Assembly (NCBI RefSeq): GCF_000521785.1
Contig: NZ_JALZ01000001.1
Span: 124,001-188,000 of the forward strand
DNA length: 64,000 nt
Direction: 5' to 3'
Source of the DNA: Roseivivax halodurans JCM 10272
GTDB lineage: Bacteria > Pseudomonadota > Alphaproteobacteria > Rhodobacterales > Rhodobacteraceae
A program made the translations under genes and the position numbers. Shown in pieces: positions 34,578-44,050 of the stretch (the first letter of the stretch is position 1; each line of letters opens with the position of its first letter). A model generated the notes under the pieces. It saw nothing but the letters and a program-made list of their open reading frames with translations, did not search any database and was not told the DNA's origin.

Positions 34578-35228
34578 GTGAAACGCTCTGACCGAATTGC
34601 GGAGACCCTGGAGGGTCTGATCATCGACGGCACGTTCGCCGATGGCGAACGCCTCGACGAAGTGCAGCTCGCAGGGCGGTTCGAGGTGTCGCGCACACCC
34701 CTGCGGGAGGCGTTCCAGCGATTGGCGATATCCGGCCTCGTCGAGCAGATACCCCGCAGGGGCGTCTTCGTTCGCCAGCCGGGGCCGGTGCAACTGGTCG
34801 AGATGTTCGAGGTCATGGCCGAGCTTGAGGCGGCCTGCGCCCGCCTTGCCGCGGCACGGATCAGCGACGAGGCGCTCGAGGAGATGAAGGCGATCAATGC
34901 GCGGTGCCTCGAGGCAGTCGAGCTCCGGGACACTGACGGGTACTACTACGAGAACGAGCGTTTTCATGCGATCCTCTACCGTCAGTCCGGCAATTCCTTC
35001 CTGCAATCCGAGTGCCAGAGGTTGCATCGCAGGCTGACTCCGTTCCGCCGGCTGCAGCTGCGCTCTCGCGGCAGGCTGTCCCAATCGATGGCGGAACACG
35101 AGGCGATCGTGGCGGCGCTCGAGGAAGGCGACGCGCAGCGCGCCGCAGCCGAGACGCGCCTGCATGTCGCGGTCCAGGGCGAAAAGTTCCAGCATCTCAT
35201 GAGCAGCCTCAGGCCTGCGGCGGAGTGA
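34578..35228 (+). CDS. matR: GntR/FadR-family regulator of malonate use
   Basis: 216-aa regulator: winged helix at residues 1-65 (ERLDEVQLAGRFEVSRTPLREAFQRL) and an all-helical FCD ligand-binding domain. GTG at 34578 is chosen since GAGGG lies 7 bp upstream; ATG 34527 would begin inside the operator. Divergent from the malonate operon with the palindrome between, so it most likely represses matP-Q-M-A-B until malonate is present. Confidence 0.88.
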   Translation: MKRSDRIAETLEGLIIDGTFADGERLDEVQLAGRFEVSRTPLREAFQRLAISGLVEQIPRRGVFVRQPGPVQLVEMFEVMAELEAACARLAAARISDEALEEMKAINARCLEAVELRDTDGYYYENERFHAILYRQSGNSFLQSECQRLHRRLTPFRRLQLRSRGRLSQSMAEHEAIVAALEEGDAQRAAAETRLHVAVQGEKFQHLMSSLRPAAE

Positions 35229-35569
35229 GACAGCCATTATTTGCGGTGGGCTTTTCGCCAAGCCGTTCAGGACATTCCCGCGGCCGATACGGTGCGAGCA
35301 TATGAGATGTCCGTTCACACATGCAAAAACCGTGTTGACGCTGCATCTTGTTGTGCGTTAGGCGCGCCACCCCGTTGCCCCATGCGTTAGAAGACAAGGT
35401 CACTCCCTGTCCGCGCGCGCCAGGCCACCTAATTAGACCCGCGAAATGGCCCCGACGCCGGTGCCGCCTGCTTCATCGAACCGAACGACGCACCCGATGT
35501 TTGCGCTGCGCCTCGACATGCCGCGGCATGAGCCCCTCATTCAACAGACGACCATCCGGAAGGATACCC
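35229..35569. other. Gap of 341 bp between matR and the BCCT gene
   Basis: No coding sequence seen. A candidate promoter TTGACG-17 bp-TTAGGC lies at 35335-35363 facing the BCCT gene. It leaves a leader of about 200 nt in which I could not recognise a known riboswitch. Confidence 0.4.
35335..35363 (+). promoter_or_regulatory. Candidate promoter for the BCCT carrier
   Basis: TTGACG (35335-35340), 17-bp spacer, TTAGGC (35358-35363). The -35 box is good and the -10 weak. Confidence 0.3.
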
Positions 35570-37117
35570 ATGACCGACACATCCGCCGCCGGCGGGCTTG
35601 CAGAGCGTTTCAGGCGCATCGACAAGCCGCTCCTCGCCGTGACCGGAGCGTTCATCGCGCTCTTCTGCGCACTTGCCCTCATCGACATCGAGACCCTTTC
35701 GAGCCTCATCGACAGCGGCTTCGGCGCGGCAGCCCGCTATTTCGGCCTCTACTGGCAGCTCCTTCTGCTCGCCACCTTCCTGATCGGCCTCGCGATCTGC
35801 GTCTTCCCGGGCGCGAAGGCACGGCTCGGCAATCTCGACATCCCGGAATTTTCGGCCTTCCAGTGGGGCTCGATGATCATGTGTACCCTGCTTGCGGGCG
35901 GCGGCGTCTTCTGGGCGGCGGGCGAGCCGATCGCACACTATCTCTCGACCCCCGCGCTTTTCGGAGACCTCTCCGGCCAGCCCGATGCGCGTGCGGATGC
36001 GGCGCTGGCGCAGGCCTTCCTGCATTGGGGCTTTCTCGCCTGGGCGATCCTCGGCGCGCTCAGCACCATCATGCTGATGCATTACCACTACGGCAAAGGC
36101 CTGCCGCTGGCGCCGCGGACCCTGCTCTATCCCGTCTTCGGCGACAGGGCGCTGTCGGGTCCGCTCGGGCTCGTCGCGGATGCCTGCTGCATCATCTCGG
36201 TCGTGGCCGGCACGGTGGGGCCGATCGGCTTTCTCGGGCTGCAGATGGCCTATGGCCTCAACGTGCTTTTCGACATCCCGAACACCTTAACGACGCAGGC
36301 AGTGGTCATCCTCTCGCTCGTCGGCGTCTACTCGATCTCGGCGGTCACGGGTCTCGCGAAGGGGATCAAATACCTGTCGCAGTTCAACGTGATCCTCGTC
36401 TTTGTCCTCCTGGTTTTCATGCTTCTCGCCGGACCGACCGCGTCGATCCTCGGCGATTTTGCGGGTGGGTTCTCGACCTACATTTCGAACTTCTTCTCGC
36501 TGGCGCTCTTCCGGGGGGAGGCCGGCGTCTTCGGCGATCCCGGCTGGCTCGGCTGGTGGACGGTGTTCTTCTGGGGTTGGTTCATCGGCTACGGACCGCT
36601 GATGGCGATCTTCATCGCACGGATCAGCCGGGGCCGCTCGATCCGGTCGATCATCCTCATGCTCTCGATCGTTGCCCCGATCGTGACCAATTTCTGGTTC
36701 ACCATCATCGGCGGCTCGGGCATCGCATTCGAGCAGATGGATCCGGGCGTCATCTCGGAGCCCTTCGACGGTTTGAACCTCGAGGCGGGCCTCTTCGCGA
36801 TCACCCAGACCTTCCCCGCCGGCATCGTGCTTTCGATCGCCTTCCTCGTGCTGACCATGGCGTTCGTCGCGACCACCAGCGACTCCATGAGCTACGTGAT
36901 CGCGCAGGCGATGTCGGATGGCGCGCCGTCGACCGCGCTCCGCGCGTTCTGGGGGCTGACGATGGGCGCGATGGCCCTGATCCTGATCTCGATCGGGGCA
37001 GGGGGCGTCGGCAAGCTGCAGAGCTTCATCGTCGTCACCGCGGTGCCGGTGTCGCTGATCCTCCTGCCGACGCTCTGGGACGCGCCGCGCATCGCGTGGG
37101 CCGCCGGTCGCCGCTGA
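35570..37117 (+). CDS. BCCT-family betaine/carnitine/choline-type transporter
   Basis: 515-aa inner-membrane carrier with about 12 helices, secondary import of quaternary-ammonium compounds. Family marks: GGGVFWAAGEPIAHYLSTP, HWGFLAWAILG, the signature WTVFFWGWFIGYGPLMAIFIARISRGRSIR and FVATTSDSMSY. The betaine subfamily often has aromatic-box Trp residues, present here in the WWTVFFWGW stretch. Start ATG 35570 with AAGGA upstream. It precedes a periplasmic amine oxidase by 299 bp. Confidence 0.9.
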   Translation: MTDTSAAGGLAERFRRIDKPLLAVTGAFIALFCALALIDIETLSSLIDSGFGAAARYFGLYWQLLLLATFLIGLAICVFPGAKARLGNLDIPEFSAFQWGSMIMCTLLAGGGVFWAAGEPIAHYLSTPALFGDLSGQPDARADAALAQAFLHWGFLAWAILGALSTIMLMHYHYGKGLPLAPRTLLYPVFGDRALSGPLGLVADACCIISVVAGTVGPIGFLGLQMAYGLNVLFDIPNTLTTQAVVILSLVGVYSISAVTGLAKGIKYLSQFNVILVFVLLVFMLLAGPTASILGDFAGGFSTYISNFFSLALFRGEAGVFGDPGWLGWWTVFFWGWFIGYGPLMAIFIARISRGRSIRSIILMLSIVAPIVTNFWFTIIGGSGIAFEQMDPGVISEPFDGLNLEAGLFAITQTFPAGIVLSIAFLVLTMAFVATTSDSMSYVIAQAMSDGAPSTALRAFWGLTMGAMALILISIGAGGVGKLQSFIVVTAVPVSLILLPTLWDAPRIAWAAGRR

Positions 37118-37416
37118 TCGTCGTCCCGGCAGACCGGCGCCGGCCCCTGCAACCCGGGGGCCGACGCTGAGCACGGCTCCGTGGCCGAATGCGCCTGCGG
37201 CGTGCCGGATCCCTGTAGGGTTTCGGCACGCAACCTGTCCGTAGCGGCCGGCGCTTTTCCGACGAGACGGAAGCCGCCGCGACAGCGGAAGCGGAGCCCG
37301 ACACCTGACGCCTCCTGGAAAATGTTGCGCGAACTGGGGCAGAATCTGCTTAGGCTCGAAGGATATCGGACTCGCCTCAAGTGGGGGTCCGAGCACCAAG
37401 CGTCAGGGAGCCCAAC

Positions 37417-39393
37417 ATGAAAATAATTCTCGTCACCGCGGCGATCGGCCTCGCGATCGGCACGCAGGCGGTCGCGCAGAGCCACCCGCTCGACGGTCTG
37501 ACCGCCGACGAGTACGACCGCGTCACCTCGATCCTGAGGGAGGCCGAAATCGTCTCGGACCAGACGCTCTTTCCGCTGATCGAGCTGAAGGAGCCGCCCA
37601 AGACTGAGGTTCTGGCTTGGGACGGCGCGGCCGAGATCGAACGCCGGGCGCTCGTGCACTACACCTCCGCGGACGGGTTCGGGGAGGCGATCGTCAACAT
37701 CACCTCCGGCGAGGTCGAACACAGCGGACTGATCGCCCAGCAGGGTCAGCCGATGATCATGCTGACCGAGTTCATGGGGGCGCTGCAGGCCGCCTTGAGC
37801 GACCAGCGGATGATCGATGCGCTGGCCAAGCGCGACCTCACTCCGGACCAGACCTTCTGCCTGCCGCTGACCGCCGGGAACTTCCTGACCCCGGACTACG
37901 AAGGCAACCGCCTGATGAAGATCCCCTGCTACGTCGTGCCGGAGGGATCGAACTTCTACGCCAAGCCCATCGAGGGCCTGAGTGCGACCTACGATCTGCT
38001 CACGAACGAGATCGTCGAGGTGGTCGATACCGGCGTCGTGGATGTGCCCGAGGATCCCTGGGGGTACACCGAGGACGAGATCGCAGAGCGCGTCGCCCTG
38101 CGCCCCGACACGAACCGCGCCGAGCTCAGCCAGGACGGCGGACCCAACTTCACGCTCGAGGGCAGTGAGCTCAGCTGGGACATCTGGAAGATGCGCCTGA
38201 GGGTCGACAAGCGCCCGGGCCTCGTGGTGTCGGACATACGTGCCGACGATCAGGGCACGTGGCGGGACGTGATCTACCAGACGCATCTCTCGGAGGTCTT
38301 CGTGCCGTACATGGATCCGGACGAGAACTGGTACTGGCGGACCTACATGGACAGCGGCGAATACGGGTTCGGGCTCTTCCTGACGCCCCTGACCGCCGGT
38401 GTGGACTGCCCGGATTACGCGACCTTCCTGCCTGCGACGGTCAACGACGACACCGGCGCGGCGATGGAGATTCCCGACGCGATCTGCATCTTCGAGCGAT
38501 CGACTGGCGATCCCGCATGGCGCCATTTCGAGGTCTTCGCCCAGTCAGAGGACCAGTTCGTGCCCGCGGAGGGACGGCCGCACACCGAACTCGTGGTCCG
38601 GACGGCCTCGGAAGTCGGCAATTACGACTATCTCATTGACTACCGATTCCACCAGGACGGGCAGATGCAGATCATGGTCGGCGCGACGGGGCTCGACGCG
38701 GTGAAGGGCGTGAACAGCACCTCGATGTCGGATGAGACGGCGGAGGCGGACACCGCCCACGGCACGCTGATCGCTCCGAACCTTGTGGCGGCAAACCACG
38801 ACCACTACTTCAACTTCCGCATCGACTTCGACGTGGATCAGCCGAAGAACACGTTCATGACCATGGATATCGTGCCGGCCGAGGTCGACGACCAGAGCCC
38901 GCGCCGGTCGATGTGGGAGGTTCGTCACCACGTGCCGCAAAGCGAGACCGAGGCGAGCTACCAGATCTCGGCGATGCAGCCGCGCTACTTCATGGTCATG
39001 AATCACGACCGGAAAGGGTATCTCGACCATTCGCCTGGCTGGATGATCCACCACGGCTCGATCGCCTACGGTCCGTTCGATTTCTCCAACGATCCGCCGT
39101 TCAAGCGCAATCCGTGGGTGGAGAACTCGGTCTGGAACACCGTCCAGAACGACGACGAACGCTACGCCGGCGGCAGCTACGCGATGCAGTCGGACGGAAG
39201 CGAGACGCTGGCGAGCTATGTCGAGGACGACCAGCCGTTGCCGGGGCAGGACGTGGTGACCTGGTTCACGGCGGGCTTCCACCACATCCCGCGCATGGAG
39301 GATTGGCCGGTGATGTCGACCGAGTGGAAGCAGGTGCACATCATGCCGCACAACTTCTTCTCGATGAACCCGGCGATCACCCTGCGGAAGTGA
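37417..39393 (+). CDS. Copper-containing primary-amine oxidase (periplasmic)
   Basis: 658-aa secreted enzyme (signal MKIILVTAAIGLAIGTQAVA) oxidising primary amines to aldehydes, ammonia and peroxide. The cofactor precursor tyrosine is Tyr403 in N-Y-D-Y (topaquinone motif), the catalytic base Asp312 in YMDSGEYGFG, and copper ligands His461 and His463 (NHDHYFNF) with His645 (MPHNFFSMNPA). All key residues are kept. GGGAG precedes ATG 37417. It might act on an amine related to the BCCT substrate, but the two genes need not be co-transcribed. Confidence 0.93.
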   Translation: MKIILVTAAIGLAIGTQAVAQSHPLDGLTADEYDRVTSILREAEIVSDQTLFPLIELKEPPKTEVLAWDGAAEIERRALVHYTSADGFGEAIVNITSGEVEHSGLIAQQGQPMIMLTEFMGALQAALSDQRMIDALAKRDLTPDQTFCLPLTAGNFLTPDYEGNRLMKIPCYVVPEGSNFYAKPIEGLSATYDLLTNEIVEVVDTGVVDVPEDPWGYTEDEIAERVALRPDTNRAELSQDGGPNFTLEGSELSWDIWKMRLRVDKRPGLVVSDIRADDQGTWRDVIYQTHLSEVFVPYMDPDENWYWRTYMDSGEYGFGLFLTPLTAGVDCPDYATFLPATVNDDTGAAMEIPDAICIFERSTGDPAWRHFEVFAQSEDQFVPAEGRPHTELVVRTASEVGNYDYLIDYRFHQDGQMQIMVGATGLDAVKGVNSTSMSDETAEADTAHGTLIAPNLVAANHDHYFNFRIDFDVDQPKNTFMTMDIVPAEVDDQSPRRSMWEVRHHVPQSETEASYQISAMQPRYFMVMNHDRKGYLDHSPGWMIHHGSIAYGPFDFSNDPPFKRNPWVENSVWNTVQNDDERYAGGSYAMQSDGSETLASYVEDDQPLPGQDVVTWFTAGFHHIPRMEDWPVMSTEWKQVHIMPHNFFSMNPAITLRK

Positions 39394-39725
39394 CCCGAGA
39401 AGGCGCCCCCGAGGCTCAAAAGCTTCGGGGAGTGCTGCCAGGTCTCCCTTGCGACCGGGTGTCATCATCCCCGCCCCACACTCATGGGTTGAGGGCGGTG
39501 GAATTGAACTCCCGCCGGTATGAGATATCTGAACGCATTCAAAGGGCGTTCGGACATAAAAGATGCCGCACTGCCGCGACAAACGAAACAAAGCGTTGAC
39601 ATTGGTGCGCCCCGCGCCGGACCCTTGGGGGCACCCTGCGCGGGATCTCGGTCCCGCCAATTCGATCAAGGGGCGGCTGCCGCGAATTTGCGTCAGGAAC
39701 GCCCCGTAAGCTGGGAGACATGATC
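39394..39725. other. Gap of 332 bp before the ectoine TRAP operon
   Basis: Contains a strong stem-loop just after the amine-oxidase stop (39407-39430) and a TTGACA at 39596-39601 that could be the -35 box for the TRAP genes, with no clear -10. No gene seen. Confidence 0.4.
39407..39430 (+). terminator. Stem-loop after the amine oxidase gene
   Basis: CCCCGAGGCT and AGCTTCGGGG form a 10-bp stem with one G-T pair and a CAAA loop. No T run, so termination is plausible but not certain. Confidence 0.5.
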
Positions 39726-40742
39726 ATGAAACTTCGCACCCTCATTGCCTCGAGCGCGCTTGCTATCGCCGCGGCGTCCAGCGCCAGCGCGGATACCTGG
39801 CGCTATGCCTTCGAGGAAGCGATGGACGAGGTCCAGGGCATCTTCGCCCAGAAATTCAAGGAAGAGGTCGAGGCGAACTCCGACCACACCGTGCAGCTCT
39901 TCCCCTTCGGCACGCTCGGGGAATCCGCCGACATTATGGAGCAGGCGCAATCGGGCATCCTGCAGTTCGTCGACCAGTCGCCCGGCTTCACCGGTGCGCT
40001 GATCCCCGAGGCGCAGGTCTTCTTCGTGCCGTACCTGCTGCCGCAGGACGAGGAGCAGCTCGCGACGTTCTTCGAGGAATCGAAGGCGATCAACGAGATG
40101 TTCCCGCCGCTTTACGAAGAGCAGGGCCTGAAGCTGCTGACCATGTTCCCCGAGGGCGAGGTCATGATGACGACGCAGGAGCCTGTAGAGGCTCCCGAAG
40201 ACCTCAACGAGGTGAAGTTCCGAGTGATGACCAACCCGCTCCTGGTGGAAAGCTACCAGGCCTTCGGCGCCACGCCCACGCCGCTGCCCTGGGGCGAGGT
40301 CTATGGCGGTCTGCAGACCGGCATCATCCAGGGCCAGGAAAACCCCGCCTTCTTCATCGAGTCGACGAAGATGTACGAGGTGACCGACTACATCACCCGC
40401 GCCGGGCACAACAACTTCACGACCGCCGTGATGGCCAATCTCGACTTCTTCGAGGGGCTTCCGGAGGAGGAGCAGACGATGATCCAGGACGCGATCGACG
40501 TCGCGTTCGACCATATCATCGAGTATCAGGACGGTCTGACCGAAGAGTCGCTCGAGAAGATCAAGGAGGCCAAGCCTTCCATCACGATCAACGAGCTGTC
40601 CGAGGAACAGCGCCAGCCCTTCATGGAGACCGCCGAAGGCGTGGAGCAGGAGTTCCTCGAGATCGGCGGCGATCAGGCGCAGGCGATCCTCGATCAGATG
40701 AAGGCCGATCTCGAAGCGGTGGGTGCCGGCTCGGACAGCTGA
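39726..40742 (+). CDS. teaA: Ectoine/hydroxyectoine-type TRAP binding protein
   Basis: 338-aa DctP-family binding protein with signal peptide ([22 protein letters not shown]). It closely resembles Halomonas TeaA as I recall it: matching segments include [71 protein letters not shown] and [14 protein letters not shown] 39726 is chosen with GGAG 8 bp before; ATG 39720 has too short a gap. Followed by a hairpin and then the membrane subunits and a TeaD-like protein. Confidence 0.85.
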   Translation: MKLRTLIASSALAIAAASSASADTWRYAFEEAMDEVQGIFAQKFKEEVEANSDHTVQLFPFGTLGESADIMEQAQSGILQFVDQSPGFTGALIPEAQVFFVPYLLPQDEEQLATFFEESKAINEMFPPLYEEQGLKLLTMFPEGEVMMTTQEPVEAPEDLNEVKFRVMTNPLLVESYQAFGATPTPLPWGEVYGGLQTGIIQGQENPAFFIESTKMYEVTDYITRAGHNNFTTAVMANLDFFEGLPEEEQTMIQDAIDVAFDHIIEYQDGLTEESLEKIKEAKPSITINELSEEQRQPFMETAEGVEQEFLEIGGDQAQAILDQMKADLEAVGAGSDS

Positions 40743-40757
40743 TAACGCGCAAGTCTT

Positions 40758-40783
40758 GCCGGACCGCTCCGTGGCGGTCCGGC
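40758..40783 (+). other. Intercistronic stem-loop after teaA
   Basis: Perfect 10-bp arms GCCGGACCGC and GCGGTCCGGC with a 6-nt loop lie 15 bp after the teaA stop and 35 bp before teaB. It may stabilise the teaA message or partly stop transcription, favouring the binding protein. Confidence 0.65.
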
Positions 40784-40818
40784 TCCGGCCCCTTTCGAAA
40801 AACAACAGGACGGCAGCG

Positions 40819-41469
40819 ATGACCGCGGACGAGCAAAGGCGCGCCGAGCGTGATCCCCAGATGATGGCCGAGGTGCAGGTGCCGGCCGCCGACGACGATA
40901 TCGACGATTCGAAATACGTCTCGGGACTCCCCGGCATTCTCGGCATCATCGATGTTGGCATCGCCCGGATCGAGGCCGTCCTGCTGGCCATCGGCGTGCT
41001 GCTGATGGCGTTCAACACGATCGCCAACGTCGTCGGGCGCTACGTATTCGGCAATTCGCTCTACTTCTCCGAAGAGCTCAATCAGGCGCTCATCATCCTG
41101 ATCACCTTCGCCGGCATCTCCTACGCCGCGCGGCACGGGCGTCATATCCGCATGTCCGCGATCTTCGATGCGACGAGCCCCGCGATCCGCAAGCCGCTCA
41201 TGATCCTGATCGCGGTCGTCACCGCGGCGGCGATGTTCCTGCTGACCTGGTATTCGGTCGAATACGTAATGAGCCAGGCCGGACGGGGCCGGTTGCTGCC
41301 GGCGATGCAGATACCGGTCTGGTGGATCATCGTCTGGGCGCCGCTCGGGTTCTTTCTGACAGGGCTTCAATACAGTTTGACGGCGATCAAGAACGTCCTT
41401 CACGAGAACATCTGGCTCTCCACCTCGACGATGGAAGGCTACGACGATCCCCGCGAAGAGGAGGTCTGA
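40819..41469 (+). CDS. teaB: Ectoine TRAP small permease
   Basis: 216-aa DctQ-type subunit with four helices after a hydrophilic N-terminal stretch of about 50 residues ([20 protein letters not shown] onward). [25 protein letters not shown] and [13 protein letters not shown] are typical of the family. AGGA lies upstream of the ATG. Works with TeaA and TeaC. Confidence 0.87.
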   Translation: MTADEQRRAERDPQMMAEVQVPAADDDIDDSKYVSGLPGILGIIDVGIARIEAVLLAIGVLLMAFNTIANVVGRYVFGNSLYFSEELNQALIILITFAGISYAARHGRHIRMSAIFDATSPAIRKPLMILIAVVTAAAMFLLTWYSVEYVMSQAGRGRLLPAMQIPVWWIIVWAPLGFFLTGLQYSLTAIKNVLHENIWLSTSTMEGYDDPREEEV

Positions 41470-41472
41470 GTC

Positions 41473-42759
41473 ATGAGCCTTGCCATCTTCGGGACGATGA
41501 TCCTCCTCCTTCTGCTCGGCTTTCCGATGATGATCCCGCTCATCGCCGGGTCCCTGATCGGCTTCGTGTCGCTCTTCGGCGGGATGGGGCAGCTCGACAC
41601 CATGGTGCAGCAGATCCTCGCGGGAATCCGGCCAGCAAGCCTCATCGCCGTGCCGATGTTCATCTTCGCCGCAGACATCATGACCCGGGGACAATCCGCG
41701 GCCCGACTGATCGATCTCGTGATGGCCTTCGTCGGTCACCTCAAGGGCGGGCTCGCCGTGTCGACGGCGACGGCCTGCACGCTTTTCGGCGCGGTCTCGG
41801 GTTCGACGCAGGCGACCGTGGTCGCGGTCGGCGGTCCGCTGCGGCCGCGGATGCTGCAGGCGGGCTACAAGGACAATTTCGTCCTCGCGCTGATCGTCAA
41901 CTCGTCCGACATCGCCTTCCTGATCCCGCCCTCGATCGGCATGATCATCTACGGCGTCGTCTCGGGCACCTCGATCTCGGAGCTGTTCATCGCGGGCATC
42001 GGCCCGGGCCTGCTGATCCTCGTGCTCTTCTCGATCTACTCCTACATCTACGCCAGGCGGCACAACGTCCCGGTCGAGCCGAAATCGAGCTGGGGCGAGC
42101 GCGCCCGAGCGATGCAGCGCGCGCTCTGGCCGCTCGGGTTCCCGGTCATCATCGTGGGCGGCATCTACGGCGGCATCTTTTCCCCGACCGAGGCTGCGGC
42201 GGCCTGCGTGCTCTATGCGCTCTTTCTCGAAATGGTGGTCTTCCGCGAACTCTCGATCAAGCAGCTCTACGCGACCGCGAAGTCGACGGGGCTCATCACC
42301 GCGGTGGTCTTCATCCTCGTCGGTGCGGGGGCGGCGTTCTCCTACGTCATCAGCTTCGCGCAGATCCCGCAGCAGGTGCTGGGCGCCATCGGCATCGACG
42401 ATATGGGGCCTTACGCGATCCTCTTCACGATCTCGATCGCCTTCTTTGTCGGCTGCATGTTCGTCGATCCGATCGTCGTGATTCTGATCCTGGTCCCGAT
42501 TTTCGCGCCGGTGGTCGATTCCGCCGGCCTCGATCCGGTCCTCGTTGGCACGATCATCACGCTTCAGGTGGCCATCGGCAGCGCGACGCCACCCTTCGGC
42601 TGCGACATCTTCACCGCCATCGCAGTGTTCAAACGCCCCTATGCGGAGGTCGTGCGCGGCACACCGCCTTTCATCGTCATGCTGCTCGGTGTCGCGGTGC
42701 TTCTGATCTTCTTCCCGCAGATCGCGCTCTTCCTGCGCGACCTGGCCTTCGCTGAATAG
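41473..42759 (+). CDS. teaC: Ectoine TRAP large permease
   Basis: 428-aa DctM-type permease with about 12 helices. IAVPMFIFAADIMTRGQSAARLID, GAVSGSTQATVVAVGGPLRP and FLIPPSIGMIIYGVVSGTS are signatures. It starts 3 bp after teaB and ends 10 bp before the USP gene. Confidence 0.9.
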   Translation: MSLAIFGTMILLLLLGFPMMIPLIAGSLIGFVSLFGGMGQLDTMVQQILAGIRPASLIAVPMFIFAADIMTRGQSAARLIDLVMAFVGHLKGGLAVSTATACTLFGAVSGSTQATVVAVGGPLRPRMLQAGYKDNFVLALIVNSSDIAFLIPPSIGMIIYGVVSGTSISELFIAGIGPGLLILVLFSIYSYIYARRHNVPVEPKSSWGERARAMQRALWPLGFPVIIVGGIYGGIFSPTEAAAACVLYALFLEMVVFRELSIKQLYATAKSTGLITAVVFILVGAGAAFSYVISFAQIPQQVLGAIGIDDMGPYAILFTISIAFFVGCMFVDPIVVILILVPIFAPVVDSAGLDPVLVGTIITLQVAIGSATPPFGCDIFTAIAVFKRPYAEVVRGTPPFIVMLLGVAVLLIFFPQIALFLRDLAFAE

Positions 42760-42769
42760 GAGCGGCGCG

Positions 42770-43213
42770 ATGTTCACATCCATCCTGGCCGCCTATGACG
42801 GCTCGAAGGGGGGCTACGCGGCCCTCGAGAAGGCGGCAGAACTGGCCAAGCTCAGCGGGGCGGACCTTACGGTCCTTACCTGCTACCGTCACCATTCGAT
42901 GCTGGAGGCCTCGCTCTCCATGGTCCGGGGCGCGCGCGAGACCGACCGGAATCTCGACGACATCATGCGACAGGTCTCGCGCGAGGCCGCCGAAGAGGCC
43001 AAGGCGCGGGCGCAAGAAATGGGGGTGGGAAAAGTCTCCGCGTTCATCAAGAACGGCCCGTCGGCGCGCACCATCGTTGCCTTTGCCGGGGAGCGCGGCT
43101 GCGATCTGATCGTACTCGGCTCGCGCGGACTCGGCTCCTCGGAAGGCTACCTGCTCGGCTCGGTCAGCCACAAGGTGACGAGCCTGACGGATCTGCCGGT
43201 CCTCGTCGTCTGA
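42770..43213 (+). CDS. teaD: Universal stress protein, TeaD-like regulator of the TRAP carrier
   Basis: 147-aa UspA-fold protein with the ATP-binding pattern G-x2-G-x9-G-S (GSRGLGSSEGYLLGSVS). In Halomonas, TeaD is the ATP-binding USP that lowers TeaABC activity, and it is encoded last in teaABCD; the gene order here is the same. Cytoplasmic. Confidence 0.83.
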   Translation: MFTSILAAYDGSKGGYAALEKAAELAKLSGADLTVLTCYRHHSMLEASLSMVRGARETDRNLDDIMRQVSREAAEEAKARAQEMGVGKVSAFIKNGPSARTIVAFAGERGCDLIVLGSRGLGSSEGYLLGSVSHKVTSLTDLPVLVV

Positions 43214-43222
43214 GGCTCCGCA

Positions 43223-43933
43223 ATGGCGCATGATCCTCTCCGGCGCTTCGGGCTGATCGCGCTCGCGACGGACCTGACGATAGAGGGTGACGCGGCGCGG
43301 CTGATGCCTCAGGGCACGCAGCTTCACGTCACCCGCATCGCCTTCGAGAACCCGACGACGCCGGAAAGTCTCAAGCGCACCGGACCCCGGTTGAAGCAGG
43401 CCGCGGATCTCATCGTGCCGGGCGTGCCGCTCGACGGCATGATCTTCGGTTGTACCTCCGCCGCCGCCGCCCTCGGGGACACGGTCGAGACCGAGATCGG
43501 GGGGCGGGCTCCCGTGGTGACGCCGATGGGAGGATTGCTCCGCGCGCTCGAGACGCTCGGACTGTCAAGGATCGCACTGCTGACGCCGTACCTTCCCGAG
43601 ACGGCGGAGCTTGTCGCCAATTATCTGACAGATCATGGGGTCGAGATCGTCTCGCGCCATGCCATGGGCTATGCCGACGATCGCGACATGGCCCGCCTGA
43701 TGCCCGGAGAGATCATCGAGGGTGTGCTCGCGGCCGACCATCCGGACGCCGAGGCGCTGTTTCTCTCCTGCACTGCGCTGCCGGCGGTGCCTCTCATCGC
43801 AGAACTCGAGGCGCGGCTCGGCAAGCCGGTTCTGAGCTCGAACCAGGTCGTATTCTGGGCGACGCTCGACATCGCCCGCATCCCGGGCGACAGGCCGGGC
43901 CCGGGCAGGCTTTTCACCATCTGCAAGTGGTGA
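43223..43933 (+). CDS. Asp/Glu racemase-family protein, EutA-like (ectoine utilisation)
   Basis: 236-aa protein of the Asp/Glu racemase, maleate isomerase and arylmalonate decarboxylase superfamily. Both active-site cysteines are present: Cys77 in FGCTSAAAALG and Cys183 in LSCTALPAVP. EutA of ectoine gene clusters belongs here, and the position 9 bp after teaD fits, but other substrates are possible. The catabolic genes eutD/eutE are not in the window. Confidence 0.72.
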   Translation: MAHDPLRRFGLIALATDLTIEGDAARLMPQGTQLHVTRIAFENPTTPESLKRTGPRLKQAADLIVPGVPLDGMIFGCTSAAAALGDTVETEIGGRAPVVTPMGGLLRALETLGLSRIALLTPYLPETAELVANYLTDHGVEIVSRHAMGYADDRDMARLMPGEIIEGVLAADHPDAEALFLSCTALPAVPLIAELEARLGKPVLSSNQVVFWATLDIARIPGDRPGPGRLFTICKW

Positions 43934-44050
43934 GGCGGCGCAGTCGAGATGACCCGCGGCTCGGGGCCGCCCGGGCCATCCGCCTGAAAAGCATCCCGCT
44001 CCGGCGGTGAGCCCATTGCACCTGCCTCTGGGGCATGGCCAAGTCGCTGA

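Noticed and set aside
33012-35228. A 738-codon form of the MatR gene
   Set aside because: The upstream part is antisense to the matP/matQ genes and crosses the operator; GTG 34578 with GAGGG upstream gives a normal GntR protein.
40621-42783. 720-codon minus-strand frame opposite the tea genes
   Set aside because: Highly charged shadow of three transport genes; no start signal.
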